A DNA stretch of 64,000 nt from contig DASZUU010000029.1 of the NCBI GenBank assembly GCA_035547425.1, forward strand, positions 62,001-126,000. Direction: 5' to 3'. The stretch comes from Alloacidobacterium sp035547425. GTDB taxonomy: Bacteria > Acidobacteriota > Terriglobia > Terriglobales > Acidobacteriaceae. The notes under the pieces were generated by a model, which was not told the DNA's origin, ran no database searches, and was given only the letters and a program-made list of their open reading frames with translations. The position numbers were made by a program, and so were the translations under genes. Below, piece after piece: positions 44,881 to 52,801 of this stretch. Within the stretch, counting starts at the first letter, position 1, and every line of letters starts with the position of its first letter.

Positions 44881-47800
44881 CTAGAAAAGCAGCTTTAATC
44901 CGAACTGGATTTGCCGCGATGTTGTAGCTGTTGTTGTAATTACGCCTGCCGTGGGCGATGGTGTTGCAGATGCTGAGGAGTAAACCACAGTATTCGGAGT
45001 GCCAAAATTTGTATGGTTCAGGATGTTGAAGAACTCGCTGCGGAACTGCAAATTCACGCGTTCTGAAATTGCTGTATTTTTGCGAAACGAAAGATCCAGC
45101 GATGACAATCCGGGGCCGGTGAGCGTATTCCGTCCCAGATTGCCGTAAGTGCCTGAAGCCGGTACAACAAAGGCTTCAGGATGGAAATATTGCTGCGGGT
45201 CGCCTTCGACCACTTTTCCGCGAAAATCGGGATTGATAGAAGGTCGTATCGGGTTACGGCTGTCGCCATTATTTGTAGGATTAAAGCCAAGTTGCGGCGT
45301 AAAGGGCAGACCGGTCTGCAAATTTACAATGGCACTTGTGCTCCAGCCGCTGACTGCTTTTTCCTGCCAGCTTGAACCATTGTTGAGCCAGGGTTTTCCG
45401 CGCCCGATAGGAAGATCGTACGTGCCATTCAGTACGGCAAGATGGCGAACGTCGGTGTTCGCGGGGCCGTAATCGAGATGAGGCTCTGCCGGATACATCA
45501 CGAATCCGGGCGCATTGGCTCCTACGCTGCTATTCCATGCAGTGCCATCATCGAGATTTTTCGAAAAGGTGTAGACCCCTCGAATCTGCAATCCATTGTT
45601 AAAGCGTCGATTCGCATCCACGATCAGGCCGTTATAGGAACTAACCCCTTCCGATATCCATGTAGTGCTGTTTGCCAGCGCCGGATTTGCGAGCGGAGCG
45701 CCGCTTGGATAATAAACCGTTCCTGCAGGCAAACTGGATGGGCACAGTGATGCCGGGCAAATGGTAGGGATCGGTTCGTTGACATCTTCAGAAAGCATTT
45801 GATGATAGCCGTGCGAGCCGATATAGCCGAGCGTAAGAGAAGTGCCGGGTGCGATCTGCTGCTCGATGTTCAGCGACCATGAAAGCAGCGTTGGCGTATC
45901 CGCATTCGGTTGAATGCCGCTGGGCGAAATTTTGCTGCCGCTTGGAGCAGGCTCTCCCGGAACAAAGTGTAACGAAGACACTGCTACATTCTTCAGTGAC
46001 TGCGTGGTGTTGAAGGGAGCATTCTGATCGAGCCTGTAATCAAGGCTGTCCAGCAATGCGCGATAGATTCCCACCCCGGCATGAACAACTGTGCCGCCGT
46101 TCTCCGAAGGAGTCCATGCAATGCCGATGCGCGGCTCAGGAAGAAACTTTGCGCGGTTATCCGTGAAGGCCGAGGAGCCGATATGTGGTTGCGTCTCTAA
46201 AACACCGTTCTGATCGAAAACATAGTTGGAAGCGCGCCCCTGTGCTTCATTCCAGCCATTGGTAGATTCAAAGCGGAATCCGAGTCGCAGTTCTAGGTTT
46301 GATCGCATCCGCAGCGTGTCCTGTACAAACGCTGCGCCTTCCAGCGATCGCCAGCCTAGCTCCGTGGGCGATGGAATGACCGTAAATGTAGAAACTGTGC
46401 CATTGAGAAACGCGCTCAAGCTACCGAAGGATGCCTGTCCATATTGGTATTGAGCCAGATTGCTGTTCGATTGGATTCGCTGCAGCCAGATACCGGCTTC
46501 CAGCTGATTTTTTCCATGAGAGATGAAAACGTGGTCGTCCCATGTGAATAGATTGCGCACGGCTCTCAGGTTGCTGCCTGCATTTGTTCCGCCAAGGCTG
46601 ATTTGCGAAGCGCCGTTCAATGCTGTTCCGCCGCCGATGACGACCGCGCCTACAGGATCGCCTTCTACCCATCCGGGAAGATCGACCGGAGTCTGGCCGG
46701 TGAAGAAATATCCGCCGCGTGAAAAGCCGAAACGAAAAGTGTTGAGAATGTTCGAGGAAAAAATATGCTGTTCTTGCACGCTGAGTACCTGCTCGCGCAG
46801 GCTGGTATCAACCGAGCTTAAAGGGTTGATCGTCGGCGTGTTCGCCGCGCCGTCGTCAATCGTATATACGGCAAAGGCAGAATCTTTTGCAGAAATATTG
46901 TGATCGACTCGTGTAGTGCCAAAGTCTTCGCGGATACGCTGCAAGGGGTGATTGAATGCCTCAGCGATGCCGCCGCCAAGCTCCGGACCATTCTGTACCG
47001 GCCAGAGCTGCAGCAAAGGCTGCACGCTGGGTACAGCCGCTGCGCGGGCAGCGTTGTCAGGCACCAATGTCACATTCGACAAGCCGAGGTTTTGCCGGAA
47101 ACCTTCATAGTTTCCAAAAAGCAGCAGCTTATTTTTTACAATCGGGCCACCGAGAGCGCCGCCAAACTGATTGCGCTGAAAAATCGGAATATCATCCTGG
47201 TCAAAATAATTGCGAGCATCAAGCGCGCTATTCCTCAGAAACTCAAATGCGCTGCCATGCAATTGATTTGTGCCGGATGCAGTGACAATGCTCACCTGCG
47301 CGCCGGTGCGCTTTCCATATTCAGCTCCATAAGTGTCGGAAACGACATTGAATTCGCGCACGGCATCGACGCCCAATAGCTGTCCGCTGACACCTCCAGG
47401 AGTGACGTTGATTTCGGAAGCGCCTGTGTATTCAATTCCGTTGAGCAGAAATACATTGTCCTGCGGACGATGGCCGGCAACGGCAAACATATTGCCGGGA
47501 GAAGAGTTGGTAGTGCCCACAGCTCCGGAGCGCTGTCCTGTGTAATTTACAACGGCAGGATTCAGTGTGATCAATTCGTCAAAGCTGCGTCCGTTCAGCG
47601 GCAGTTCTTTTACCTGGCGCTCGCTTACCAGGCCGGAAATTTGCTGCGTGGTCGTGTTAAGCGTTTGCGGAACATCGGTAACCGCGACTTGTTCATGCAC
47701 TTCGCCCACCGCAAGCGACAGGTCTACAACCGCGCTCTGGCCGATTACGAGATCGATGCCGCTGCGCGATTGTGTGCTGAAGCCGCCTTTCTGCGCCGTG

Positions 47801-48048
47801 ACTTCATAACTACCCACCGGGACGGAGGGCATGGCGTAATGGCCCTCGGCATTTGTTTCAACCTTGCGTTCCGCGCCGGTTTCAAGGTTGCGCACCAGAA
47901 TGGCGGCCTGGGGAATGCCTGCTCCTGATGTATCGCGCACGGTGCCTTGAATGGATGCACCGACAATCTGAGCGTGGGCTGCTGAGGCAAATGCGATGGC
48001 CAAAACATAAATAAGAAACACTGTTGCGCGTGTGTGCCCGCGTTTCAT
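44881..48048 (-). CDS. TonB-dependent receptor next to sulfate assimilation genes
   Basis: 1055 residues, AAGGAG 6 bp before the ATG. A signal peptide (ATVFLIYVLAIAFASAAHAQ) is followed by a CarboxypepD_reg domain (ASIQGTVRDTSGAGIPQA, residues about 30-115), a plug (ELPLNGRSFDELITLNPAV, VSIVTASGTNQLHGSAFEFLRN) and a barrel ending in IQFGLKLLF. Its transcript appears to start about 275 bp upstream and to pass a cysteine-rich leader ORF and a terminator before reaching the gene. That layout and the divergent cysDNH operon suggest that it imports a sulfur-containing compound, such as a sulfonate, sulfate ester or cysteine-bearing peptide. No ligand can be read from the barrel itself. Confidence 0.92.
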   Translation of the reverse strand: MKRGHTRATVFLIYVLAIAFASAAHAQIVGASIQGTVRDTSGAGIPQAAILVRNLETGAERKVETNAEGHYAMPSVPVGSYEVTAQKGGFSTQSRSGIDLVIGQSAVVDLSLAVGEVHEQVAVTDVPQTLNTTTQQISGLVSERQVKELPLNGRSFDELITLNPAVVNYTGQRSGAVGTTNSSPGNMFAVAGHRPQDNVFLLNGIEYTGASEINVTPGGVSGQLLGVDAVREFNVVSDTYGAEYGKRTGAQVSIVTASGTNQLHGSAFEFLRNSALDARNYFDQDDIPIFQRNQFGGALGGPIVKNKLLLFGNYEGFRQNLGLSNVTLVPDNAARAAAVPSVQPLLQLWPVQNGPELGGGIAEAFNHPLQRIREDFGTTRVDHNISAKDSAFAVYTIDDGAANTPTINPLSSVDTSLREQVLSVQEQHIFSSNILNTFRFGFSRGGYFFTGQTPVDLPGWVEGDPVGAVVIGGGTALNGASQISLGGTNAGSNLRAVRNLFTWDDHVFISHGKNQLEAGIWLQRIQSNSNLAQYQYGQASFGSLSAFLNGTVSTFTVIPSPTELGWRSLEGAAFVQDTLRMRSNLELRLGFRFESTNGWNEAQGRASNYVFDQNGVLETQPHIGSSAFTDNRAKFLPEPRIGIAWTPSENGGTVVHAGVGIYRALLDSLDYRLDQNAPFNTTQSLKNVAVSSLHFVPGEPAPSGSKISPSGIQPNADTPTLLSWSLNIEQQIAPGTSLTLGYIGSHGYHQMLSEDVNEPIPTICPASLCPSSLPAGTVYYPSGAPLANPALANSTTWISEGVSSYNGLIVDANRRFNNGLQIRGVYTFSKNLDDGTAWNSSVGANAPGFVMYPAEPHLDYGPANTDVRHLAVLNGTYDLPIGRGKPWLNNGSSWQEKAVSGWSTSAIVNLQTGLPFTPQLGFNPTNNGDSRNPIRPSINPDFRGKVVEGDPQQYFHPEAFVVPASGTYGNLGRNTLTGPGLSSLDLSFRKNTAISERVNLQFRSEFFNILNHTNFGTPNTVVYSSASATPSPTAGVITTTATTSRQIQFGLKLLF

Positions 48049-48188
48049 AAAAACTCCTTGCGTCCAGAAATGTGATCGGGTGATTAAGCGGAACGAGGCA
48101 TTGTGTCAACAACAGCGCTGACAGCGGACATATGGAAATCCGTCAGATTGGAAGAGCCTGAGATGCATGGTTGTCCACGAAATGTAAA

Positions 48189-48211
48189 AGCCGCCGAAGT
48201 ATCCGGCGGCT
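48189..48211 (-). terminator. Leader terminator (attenuator) before the TonB receptor
   Basis: An 8-bp GC-rich stem AGCCGCCG / CGGCGGCT with a 7-nt loop is followed by TTTT on the minus strand, 30 nt after the leader-peptide stop codon and 140 nt before the receptor start. Confidence 0.7.
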
Positions 48212-48240
48212 GCGATGAAACTGAACTTTTTCTCCGAAGT

Positions 48241-48321
48241 TTAGCTCGCGTGCATGCGCATGCCGGCGCAATGGAAGACTGCGCAACAGCGGCAACACAT
48301 GAATGTATGAACGCGAATCAT
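48241..48321 (-). CDS. Cysteine-rich leader peptide of the TonB receptor
   Basis: 26 codons plus TAA, reading MIRVHTFMCCRCCAVFHCAG and ending MRMHAS. Codons 9-13 are Cys-Cys-Arg-Cys-Cys and codon 18 is Cys. The ATG lies about 3 nt from the start site predicted by a good minus-strand promoter (48359-48331), so the ORF is nearly leaderless and needs no Shine-Dalgarno sequence. A terminator follows 30 nt after the stop codon. A short GCCGGC segment directly after the last Cys codon can pair with GCCGG in the terminator's left arm. This is the layout of a leader peptide for transcription attenuation by charged tRNA-Cys. The alternative is chance, which the mirror-image arrangement on the other strand makes unlikely. 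Confidence 0.65.
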   Translation of the reverse strand: MIRVHTFMCCRCCAVFHCAGMRMHAS

Positions 48322-48330
48322 GATTTCCGT

Positions 48331-48359
48331 AGTGTAAGCGGGAAGCCGGCTGCAGTCAA
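48331..48359 (-). promoter_or_regulatory. Promoter of the receptor leader
   Basis: TTGACT (48359-48354), a 17-bp spacer, then TACACT (48336-48331). The start site would lie near 48324. Its -35 faces that of the opposite promoter within GTCAAT-CGCA-ATTGAC, a perfect palindrome at 48355-48370 that might also bind a regulator. Confidence 0.65.
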
Positions 48360-48365
48360 TCGCAA

Positions 48366-48397
48366 TTGACAAGAGCTGTCCAGTGCGAGATTCTAAT
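48366..48397 (+). promoter_or_regulatory. Promoter of the cysDNH leader
   Basis: TTGACA at 48366-48371 and TCTAAT at 48392-48397. The 20-bp spacer is long. The start site predicted from the -10 is at about 48404, exactly the first ATG of the leader ORF. Confidence 0.5.
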
Positions 48398-48403
48398 TAA
48401 CAC

Positions 48404-48499
48404 ATGCTTTTCACGCCCTCCATCCTTGCCTGTCGAATGAGCTGTCGCTGTTGTTGCAGCGTTTGCGCATGCCGACAAGGGTGTAGGCACTGTCGATAG
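48404..48499 (+). CDS. Cysteine-rich leader peptide of cysDNH
   Basis: 31 codons plus TAG. The second half reads MSCRCCCSVCACRQGCRHCR; with one more Cys before it, 9 of 31 residues are cysteine, including three Cys codons in a row. An internal ATG at 48437 would give a 20-residue version. The first ATG coincides with the predicted transcription start, so the ORF would be leaderless; no Shine-Dalgarno sequence is visible. A terminator (48535-48569) follows 36 nt after the stop codon, and cysD begins 36 nt after that. GGGTG at 48479-48483, inside the ORF behind the Cys run, can pair with CACCC in the terminator's left arm. Ribosomes short of Cys-tRNA would stall before it and let that antiterminator form. 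Confidence 0.7.
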   Translation: MLFTPSILACRMSCRCCCSVCACRQGCRHCR

Positions 48500-48534
48500 A
48501 AATCCCACTATCCAGTCAGCTTAAGATACAGCCA

Positions 48535-48569
48535 CCCACGCCGGACATGAAACAAAGCGTGGGTTTTTT
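48535..48569 (+). terminator. Leader terminator (attenuator) before cysD
   Basis: CCCACGC / GCGTGGG, a 7-bp stem with a 15-nt loop directly followed by TTTTTT: a clear Rho-independent terminator placed between promoter and cysD on the same strand. Confidence 0.85.
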
Positions 48570-48604
48570 CATGCCCGCCTCAAGATTCAGAATCAAGCAG
48601 GAAA

Positions 48605-49549
48605 ATGACCACAGCAGTCCACAATTCGTCTTACGCTGCCGAAGCGCTATCGGCGCGCCTTACCCATCTGCAATTGCTCGAAGCGGAAAGCATCCATATT
48701 ATTCGTGAGGTTGCGTCCGAGTTTCAGAAGCCGGTGATGCTCTATTCCATCGGCAAAGATTCGTCAGTAATGCTGCGCCTGGCGCAAAAAGCTTTTTATC
48801 CGGGACCGATCCCTTTTCCGCTGCTTCACGTCGATACTGGTTACAAGTTTCGCGAGATGCTCGAATTCCGCGACTCGTATACGCGCGAGCTGGGTCTGAA
48901 TCTAATTGTATGGCGCAACGAAGAGGCCTTGGCTGCTGGAGCAAATCCGGTGGCGCTGGGAACGCAGCGTTGCTGCGGGTTTCTGAAGACGCAGGCCCTG
49001 CTCGACGGACTGCGCGCGCATGGCTTCGATGCGGCCTTCGGTGGAGCGCGTCGTGATGAAGAACGCTCACGCGCGAAGGAACGCATTTTTTCTTTCCGCG
49101 ACAGTGCCGGCCAATGGGACCCCAAAAACCAGCGTCCTGAATTGTGGAATCTCTATAACAGCCGCATCGGTCCCGGCGAAAGCATTCGCGTTTTCCCTCT
49201 TTCTAACTGGACGGAATTGGATATCTGGCACTACATCCATCTGGAAAACATTCCCATCGTGCCGCTTTACTTCGCCAAAGAGCGTCGTATGCTCGTGCGC
49301 GGAGACAGCCTCATTCCGGTGGAACAGTCGTTCGTAAAAGGGCTGCCCGGCGAAGAGCAATGGGTGCGTTGCCGCCTGCGTTCGCTGGGATGCAGCCCAT
49401 GCACCGGCGCCATCCGCTCCGATGCCGATACACTTCCGAAGATTATTGCTGAATTGATTTCGTTTCGTTCGTCAGAACGCGCCAACCGCATCATTGATCA
49501 CGATCAGGACGGTTCCATGGAAATCAAAAAGCGCGAGGGGTACTTCTGA
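48605..49549 (+). CDS. cysD: Sulfate adenylyltransferase subunit 2
   Basis: 314 residues. The PP-loop for ATP is LYSIGKDSSVMLRLAQKAF, and the family text ARRDEERSRAKERIFSFRD and LRSLGCSPCTGAI follows. With the GTPase CysN it makes adenosine 5'-phosphosulfate from ATP and sulfate. CAGGA lies close before the ATG. It heads cysD-cysN-cysH; its TGA shares a base with the cysN ATG. Upstream lie a cysteine-rich leader ORF and a terminator, so expression probably depends on cysteine supply. Confidence 0.96.
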   Translation: MTTAVHNSSYAAEALSARLTHLQLLEAESIHIIREVASEFQKPVMLYSIGKDSSVMLRLAQKAFYPGPIPFPLLHVDTGYKFREMLEFRDSYTRELGLNLIVWRNEEALAAGANPVALGTQRCCGFLKTQALLDGLRAHGFDAAFGGARRDEERSRAKERIFSFRDSAGQWDPKNQRPELWNLYNSRIGPGESIRVFPLSNWTELDIWHYIHLENIPIVPLYFAKERRMLVRGDSLIPVEQSFVKGLPGEEQWVRCRLRSLGCSPCTGAIRSDADTLPKIIAELISFRSSERANRIIDHDQDGSMEIKKREGYF

Positions 49550-51186
49550 TGCCGCAGGAATCATTCGTGCTCGACGAACTTCGTGAATCGGCTGACTCGT
49601 TTGCTATTGAGGACTTCCTCGCTGCGGAGCAGCAGAAGGATTTGCTGCGATTTACTACCGCCGGCAGTGTCGACGATGGAAAGTCGACGCTGATTGGCCG
49701 CCTTCTTTATGATTCGCGCAGCGTATATGAGGATCAGGTCAGGGCAGTCACGCGCAGTCAGGGCAGCGACGCTTCCTCTATTGATTTCGCGCTGCTGACA
49801 GATGGCCTGCGGGCAGAGCGCGAGCAGGGAATCACGATCGATGTTGCCTACCGCTTCTTCGTCACAGCCAAGCGCAAATTCATCATTGCCGACACACCAG
49901 GCCATGAGCAGTACACCCGCAACATGGTCACAGGCGCCTCGACGGCTGAACTGGCCATCGTGCTTGTCGATGCGCGTAAGGGCATTCTTACACAGTCGCG
50001 CCGGCATGCTTTTATCTCCTCCTTGCTGGGCATTCGTCATGTTGTGGCTGCCATCAACAAGATGGACCTTGTCGATTTCTCTGAAGAAGTGTTTGCGCAG
50101 CATCAGCGCGATCTGCAAGCGCTTGCCGACCGTCTGGAGATTCCTAATCTTCTCTGCATACCTATCAGCGCGCTCGACGGCGACAATGTTGTAACCGGCA
50201 GCAAGCGGACCCCGTGGTATTCCGGTCCGACACTGCTTGAGCATTTGGAATCTGTACCTGTTGCAGAACATCTACGGCAGGCAGCGTTTCGTCTCCCGGT
50301 GCAGCGCGTGATTCGCCCGAACCAGGACTTCCGTGGCTTTGCTGGGCAGATTGCTTCCGGTACCGTGCATCCCGGCGATGCCATCGTCGCGCTGCCTTCA
50401 GGCAGAAAAAGCCGCGTTAAAGCAATTCACACCTTCAATGGTGAACTGCCGGGTGCCGTTGCTCCGCAGTCGGTAACGCTGACGCTGGAAGACGAGCTTG
50501 ATATCAGCCGCGGCGATCTGATCGCTCACGAGTCCAGCGCGCCACATGCCACCGCATCATTTACCGCTTCGCTCGTATGGCTGCATGTCGATTCTTTCGC
50601 TGCAGGCAAAACGTATCTGTTAAAGCACGCCTCGCAAATCGTAAAGGCTCATCTTCGATTGAAGCAGCGCCTCGATATCCAAACACTGGAGCATCATTCG
50701 GCAAACTCGCTGGCTTTGAATGAGATTGGCGAGGTCAGTGTTCGAACGAGCCGCCCGCTGATGGTCGATGCATATCGAGAAAATCGGATCACGGGCAGCT
50801 TTATCCTGATCGATCCTCAAAGCAACGCCACAGTAGGCGCGGGCATGATTCGCGGCGTTGAGCAATCGTCGAGCGAAGATACGGGCCTGCTCTTGCATCT
50901 GTCTCAGGCAGAGTTGATTCCCGCGCTGGAAGATCGTCTTCTGGACGATGGGGAAGACGTCGTCATTACCCGGGTCGATAAGCCGGAAGTTTGGCGTACG
51001 TTGCTGCATGCTGGCCTGATTGTTCTTGCTCCACAGACTGAAAACGCATTCTCGGAAGTTCTGATGATTGGCGCCGATGGCGAATTTTCAAAGCAGCCGT
51101 TGCCGGAACAGGCAAGTGTAGAAGTAATCCTGCAATTCATAAAGCAGATAAAGAAGAGGGAGGATCGGGATGAGCGTGAGTTCTGA
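49549..51186 (+). CDS. cysN: Sulfate adenylyltransferase subunit 1 (GTPase)
   Basis: 545 residues. GTPase motifs are in place: TAGSVDDGKSTLIGRLLYDS, DTPGHEQYTRNM and NKMD, followed by two elongation-factor-like beta-barrels. It drives CysD by GTP hydrolysis. The protein is about 70 residues longer than the Escherichia coli one. The extra C-terminal part (from about residue 440, SQAELIPALEDRLLDDGEDVV) lacks a P-loop, so it is not an APS kinase domain as in NodQ/CysNC fusions, and I do not recognise it. It overlaps cysH by 17 bp. Confidence 0.95.
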   Translation: MPQESFVLDELRESADSFAIEDFLAAEQQKDLLRFTTAGSVDDGKSTLIGRLLYDSRSVYEDQVRAVTRSQGSDASSIDFALLTDGLRAEREQGITIDVAYRFFVTAKRKFIIADTPGHEQYTRNMVTGASTAELAIVLVDARKGILTQSRRHAFISSLLGIRHVVAAINKMDLVDFSEEVFAQHQRDLQALADRLEIPNLLCIPISALDGDNVVTGSKRTPWYSGPTLLEHLESVPVAEHLRQAAFRLPVQRVIRPNQDFRGFAGQIASGTVHPGDAIVALPSGRKSRVKAIHTFNGELPGAVAPQSVTLTLEDELDISRGDLIAHESSAPHATASFTASLVWLHVDSFAAGKTYLLKHASQIVKAHLRLKQRLDIQTLEHHSANSLALNEIGEVSVRTSRPLMVDAYRENRITGSFILIDPQSNATVGAGMIRGVEQSSSEDTGLLLHLSQAELIPALEDRLLDDGEDVVITRVDKPEVWRTLLHAGLIVLAPQTENAFSEVLMIGADGEFSKQPLPEQASVEVILQFIKQIKKREDRDEREF

Positions 51187-51874
51187 AGCGGGCGCGGCCA
51201 TCGTGCCCGGCCTTGAAGAAAAAGTAATCGCAGCGCGCACGCTCATTACAGATCATGTGAAGGGCTCGCCGGACGAATGTGTCACTTGCAGCTTCCAGGC
51301 AGAAGACATGATCGTGCTGCAAATTGTGCGCGAGATTTACCCCAATGTGCCCGTGCTTTTTCTCGATACGGGATATCACTTCGCGGAAACTTACAGCTAC
51401 CGCGATCAGATGGCAGCCGCGTGGAACCTGAATCTCATCAACCTGAAGCCGCGTCAGACTGTGGCCGAGCAGGAATCGCAATTCGGTATTCTGCATCAGG
51501 CTGCTCCTGATCAATGCTGCAAGCTCCGCAAAGTAGAGCCTCTGTTTGCCGCGCTTGCTGACTATGCTACCTGGTTTACCGGCATGCGGCGCGAACAGGC
51601 GAAAACCCGCGCGCAAATGCAGGCGCTCGATCACTTCATTTTGCCGAATGGAAAACAGCTGTTGAAAATCAGCCCGCTTGCTGACTGGACCACGCGCGAT
51701 GTCTGGTATTACGCGCAGCAGCATGGCATTCCGCTGCTTCCTCTTTACGACAAGGGATATTCAAGCATCGGTTGCGAGCCTTGCACCAGCTTGCCGTCCG
51801 ATCCCAACGATCCGCGGTCAGGCCGTTGGTCCGGCCGCAAACAAGAGTGCGGTATTCACATTCAGGCGCAGTAG
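51170..51874 (+). CDS. cysH: Adenylyl-sulfate (APS) reductase, [4Fe-4S] type
   Basis: 234 residues. SFQAEDMIVLQIV is the PP-loop region, FLDTGYHF a family motif and ECGIH near the C-terminus carries the catalytic cysteine. Cysteine pairs in DQCCKLRKVEP and GCEPC are the ligands of the [4Fe-4S] cluster that marks APS-specific enzymes; PAPS reductases lack them. This agrees with the absence of an APS kinase gene here. It reduces APS to sulfite. Sulfite reductase is not in the window. Confidence 0.95.
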   Translation: MSVSSEAGAAIVPGLEEKVIAARTLITDHVKGSPDECVTCSFQAEDMIVLQIVREIYPNVPVLFLDTGYHFAETYSYRDQMAAAWNLNLINLKPRQTVAEQESQFGILHQAAPDQCCKLRKVEPLFAALADYATWFTGMRREQAKTRAQMQALDHFILPNGKQLLKISPLADWTTRDVWYYAQQHGIPLLPLYDKGYSSIGCEPCTSLPSDPNDPRSGRWSGRKQECGIHIQAQ

Positions 51875-51889
51875 CAAGTCAGGAATTTT

Positions 51890-52732
51890 ATGGAACTCGC
51901 CATCGGTTTTTTTATCGCGTTCGCCATTGCGGTTACAGGAGTAGGCGCAGGTACGATTACTGCTCCCATCCTCGTGCTCTTTTTGCATGTGCCGCTCGCG
52001 CTTGCCGTTGGCACTGCTCTTGTGTATTCAGCGATTGTAAAGCTGATCGTAGTTCCCATTCAGATTTTGCGGAAGCAGGTAAATTATCGCGCTGTGGGTT
52101 ATATGCTTCTGGGCGGTTTGCCTGGAGTCATCCTTGGTGTGTGGCTTTTCCGCCGTGTAGTACAGCGCGGACACGAAAGCATTCTCTACGCCGCCCTTGG
52201 CAGCATCATCGTCGTCTCTTCAGCCTGGCACCTGTACAAAACCTATCGTCATAAGAAGTTCGCTCAACCCGAGCGCAATCGCCTGCGTTGGCTGGCTGCG
52301 CTCATGTTGCCGATTGGCGCGGAAGTGGGTTTCTCCTCCTCAGGCGCCGGTGCTCTTGGCACCATTGCTCTGCTGGGACTTACAACACTAAGTTCTGCGC
52401 AGATTGTCGGAACCGATCTCACCTTCGGACTCTGCCTCTCGCTGGTAGGCGGCGGCCTGCACCTGCTCAGTCAGGATTTGAATTCGGCCCTGTTGTTGAA
52501 GCTGCTTGCAGGTGGAATTTTAGGAGCCGTTGCCGGAAGCATGGCTGCTCCGCGTCTTCCCAATCAAAAGCTGCGATTAGTTTTGACCGCATGGTTATTG
52601 ATGATCGGCATGCAGTTCTGCTATCAGGCCGTTCATCTGCATATTGGCGCGCAATCGCAGGTAAAACGGCTTGCCGCGACCACATCTGTGCAGCATGCTC
52701 TCCTTCATCTCCCTGAAACTCTAAAACAATAG
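51890..52732 (+). CDS. TauE/SafE-family membrane protein, probable sulfite or organosulfur exporter
   Basis: 280 residues, about eight hydrophobic segments, with the two-fold repeated family text (ELAIGFFIAFAIAVTGVGAGTITAPIL at the start and PIGAEVGFSSSGAGALGTIALL in the middle). TauE/SafE proteins export sulfite, sulfoacetate and similar anions. The gene starts 15 bp after cysH, so it belongs to the sulfate assimilation operon and may relieve sulfite stress. Import of a sulfur anion is the other reading. The C-terminal 20 residues look cytoplasmic. Confidence 0.85.
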   Translation: MELAIGFFIAFAIAVTGVGAGTITAPILVLFLHVPLALAVGTALVYSAIVKLIVVPIQILRKQVNYRAVGYMLLGGLPGVILGVWLFRRVVQRGHESILYAALGSIIVVSSAWHLYKTYRHKKFAQPERNRLRWLAALMLPIGAEVGFSSSGAGALGTIALLGLTTLSSAQIVGTDLTFGLCLSLVGGGLHLLSQDLNSALLLKLLAGGILGAVAGSMAAPRLPNQKLRLVLTAWLLMIGMQFCYQAVHLHIGAQSQVKRLAATTSVQHALLHLPETLKQ

Positions 52733-52801
52733 CGCATCCCGCATATTCTTCTGCATACTTGTTCCGGAGACTTTTAAAGAATATTTCCGGAGCGAATCCA
52801 T

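Noticed and set aside
48103..48369. 88-codon plus-strand ORF in the receptor-cysD gap
   Set aside because: It runs against the receptor leader and terminator, has no ribosome-binding site or family-like sequence, and is in a different frame from the Cys-rich ORF. It is taken as chance.
50860..51186. APS kinase (CysC) domain at the end of CysN
   Set aside because: No GxxGxGKS/T P-loop or other kinase motif is present.
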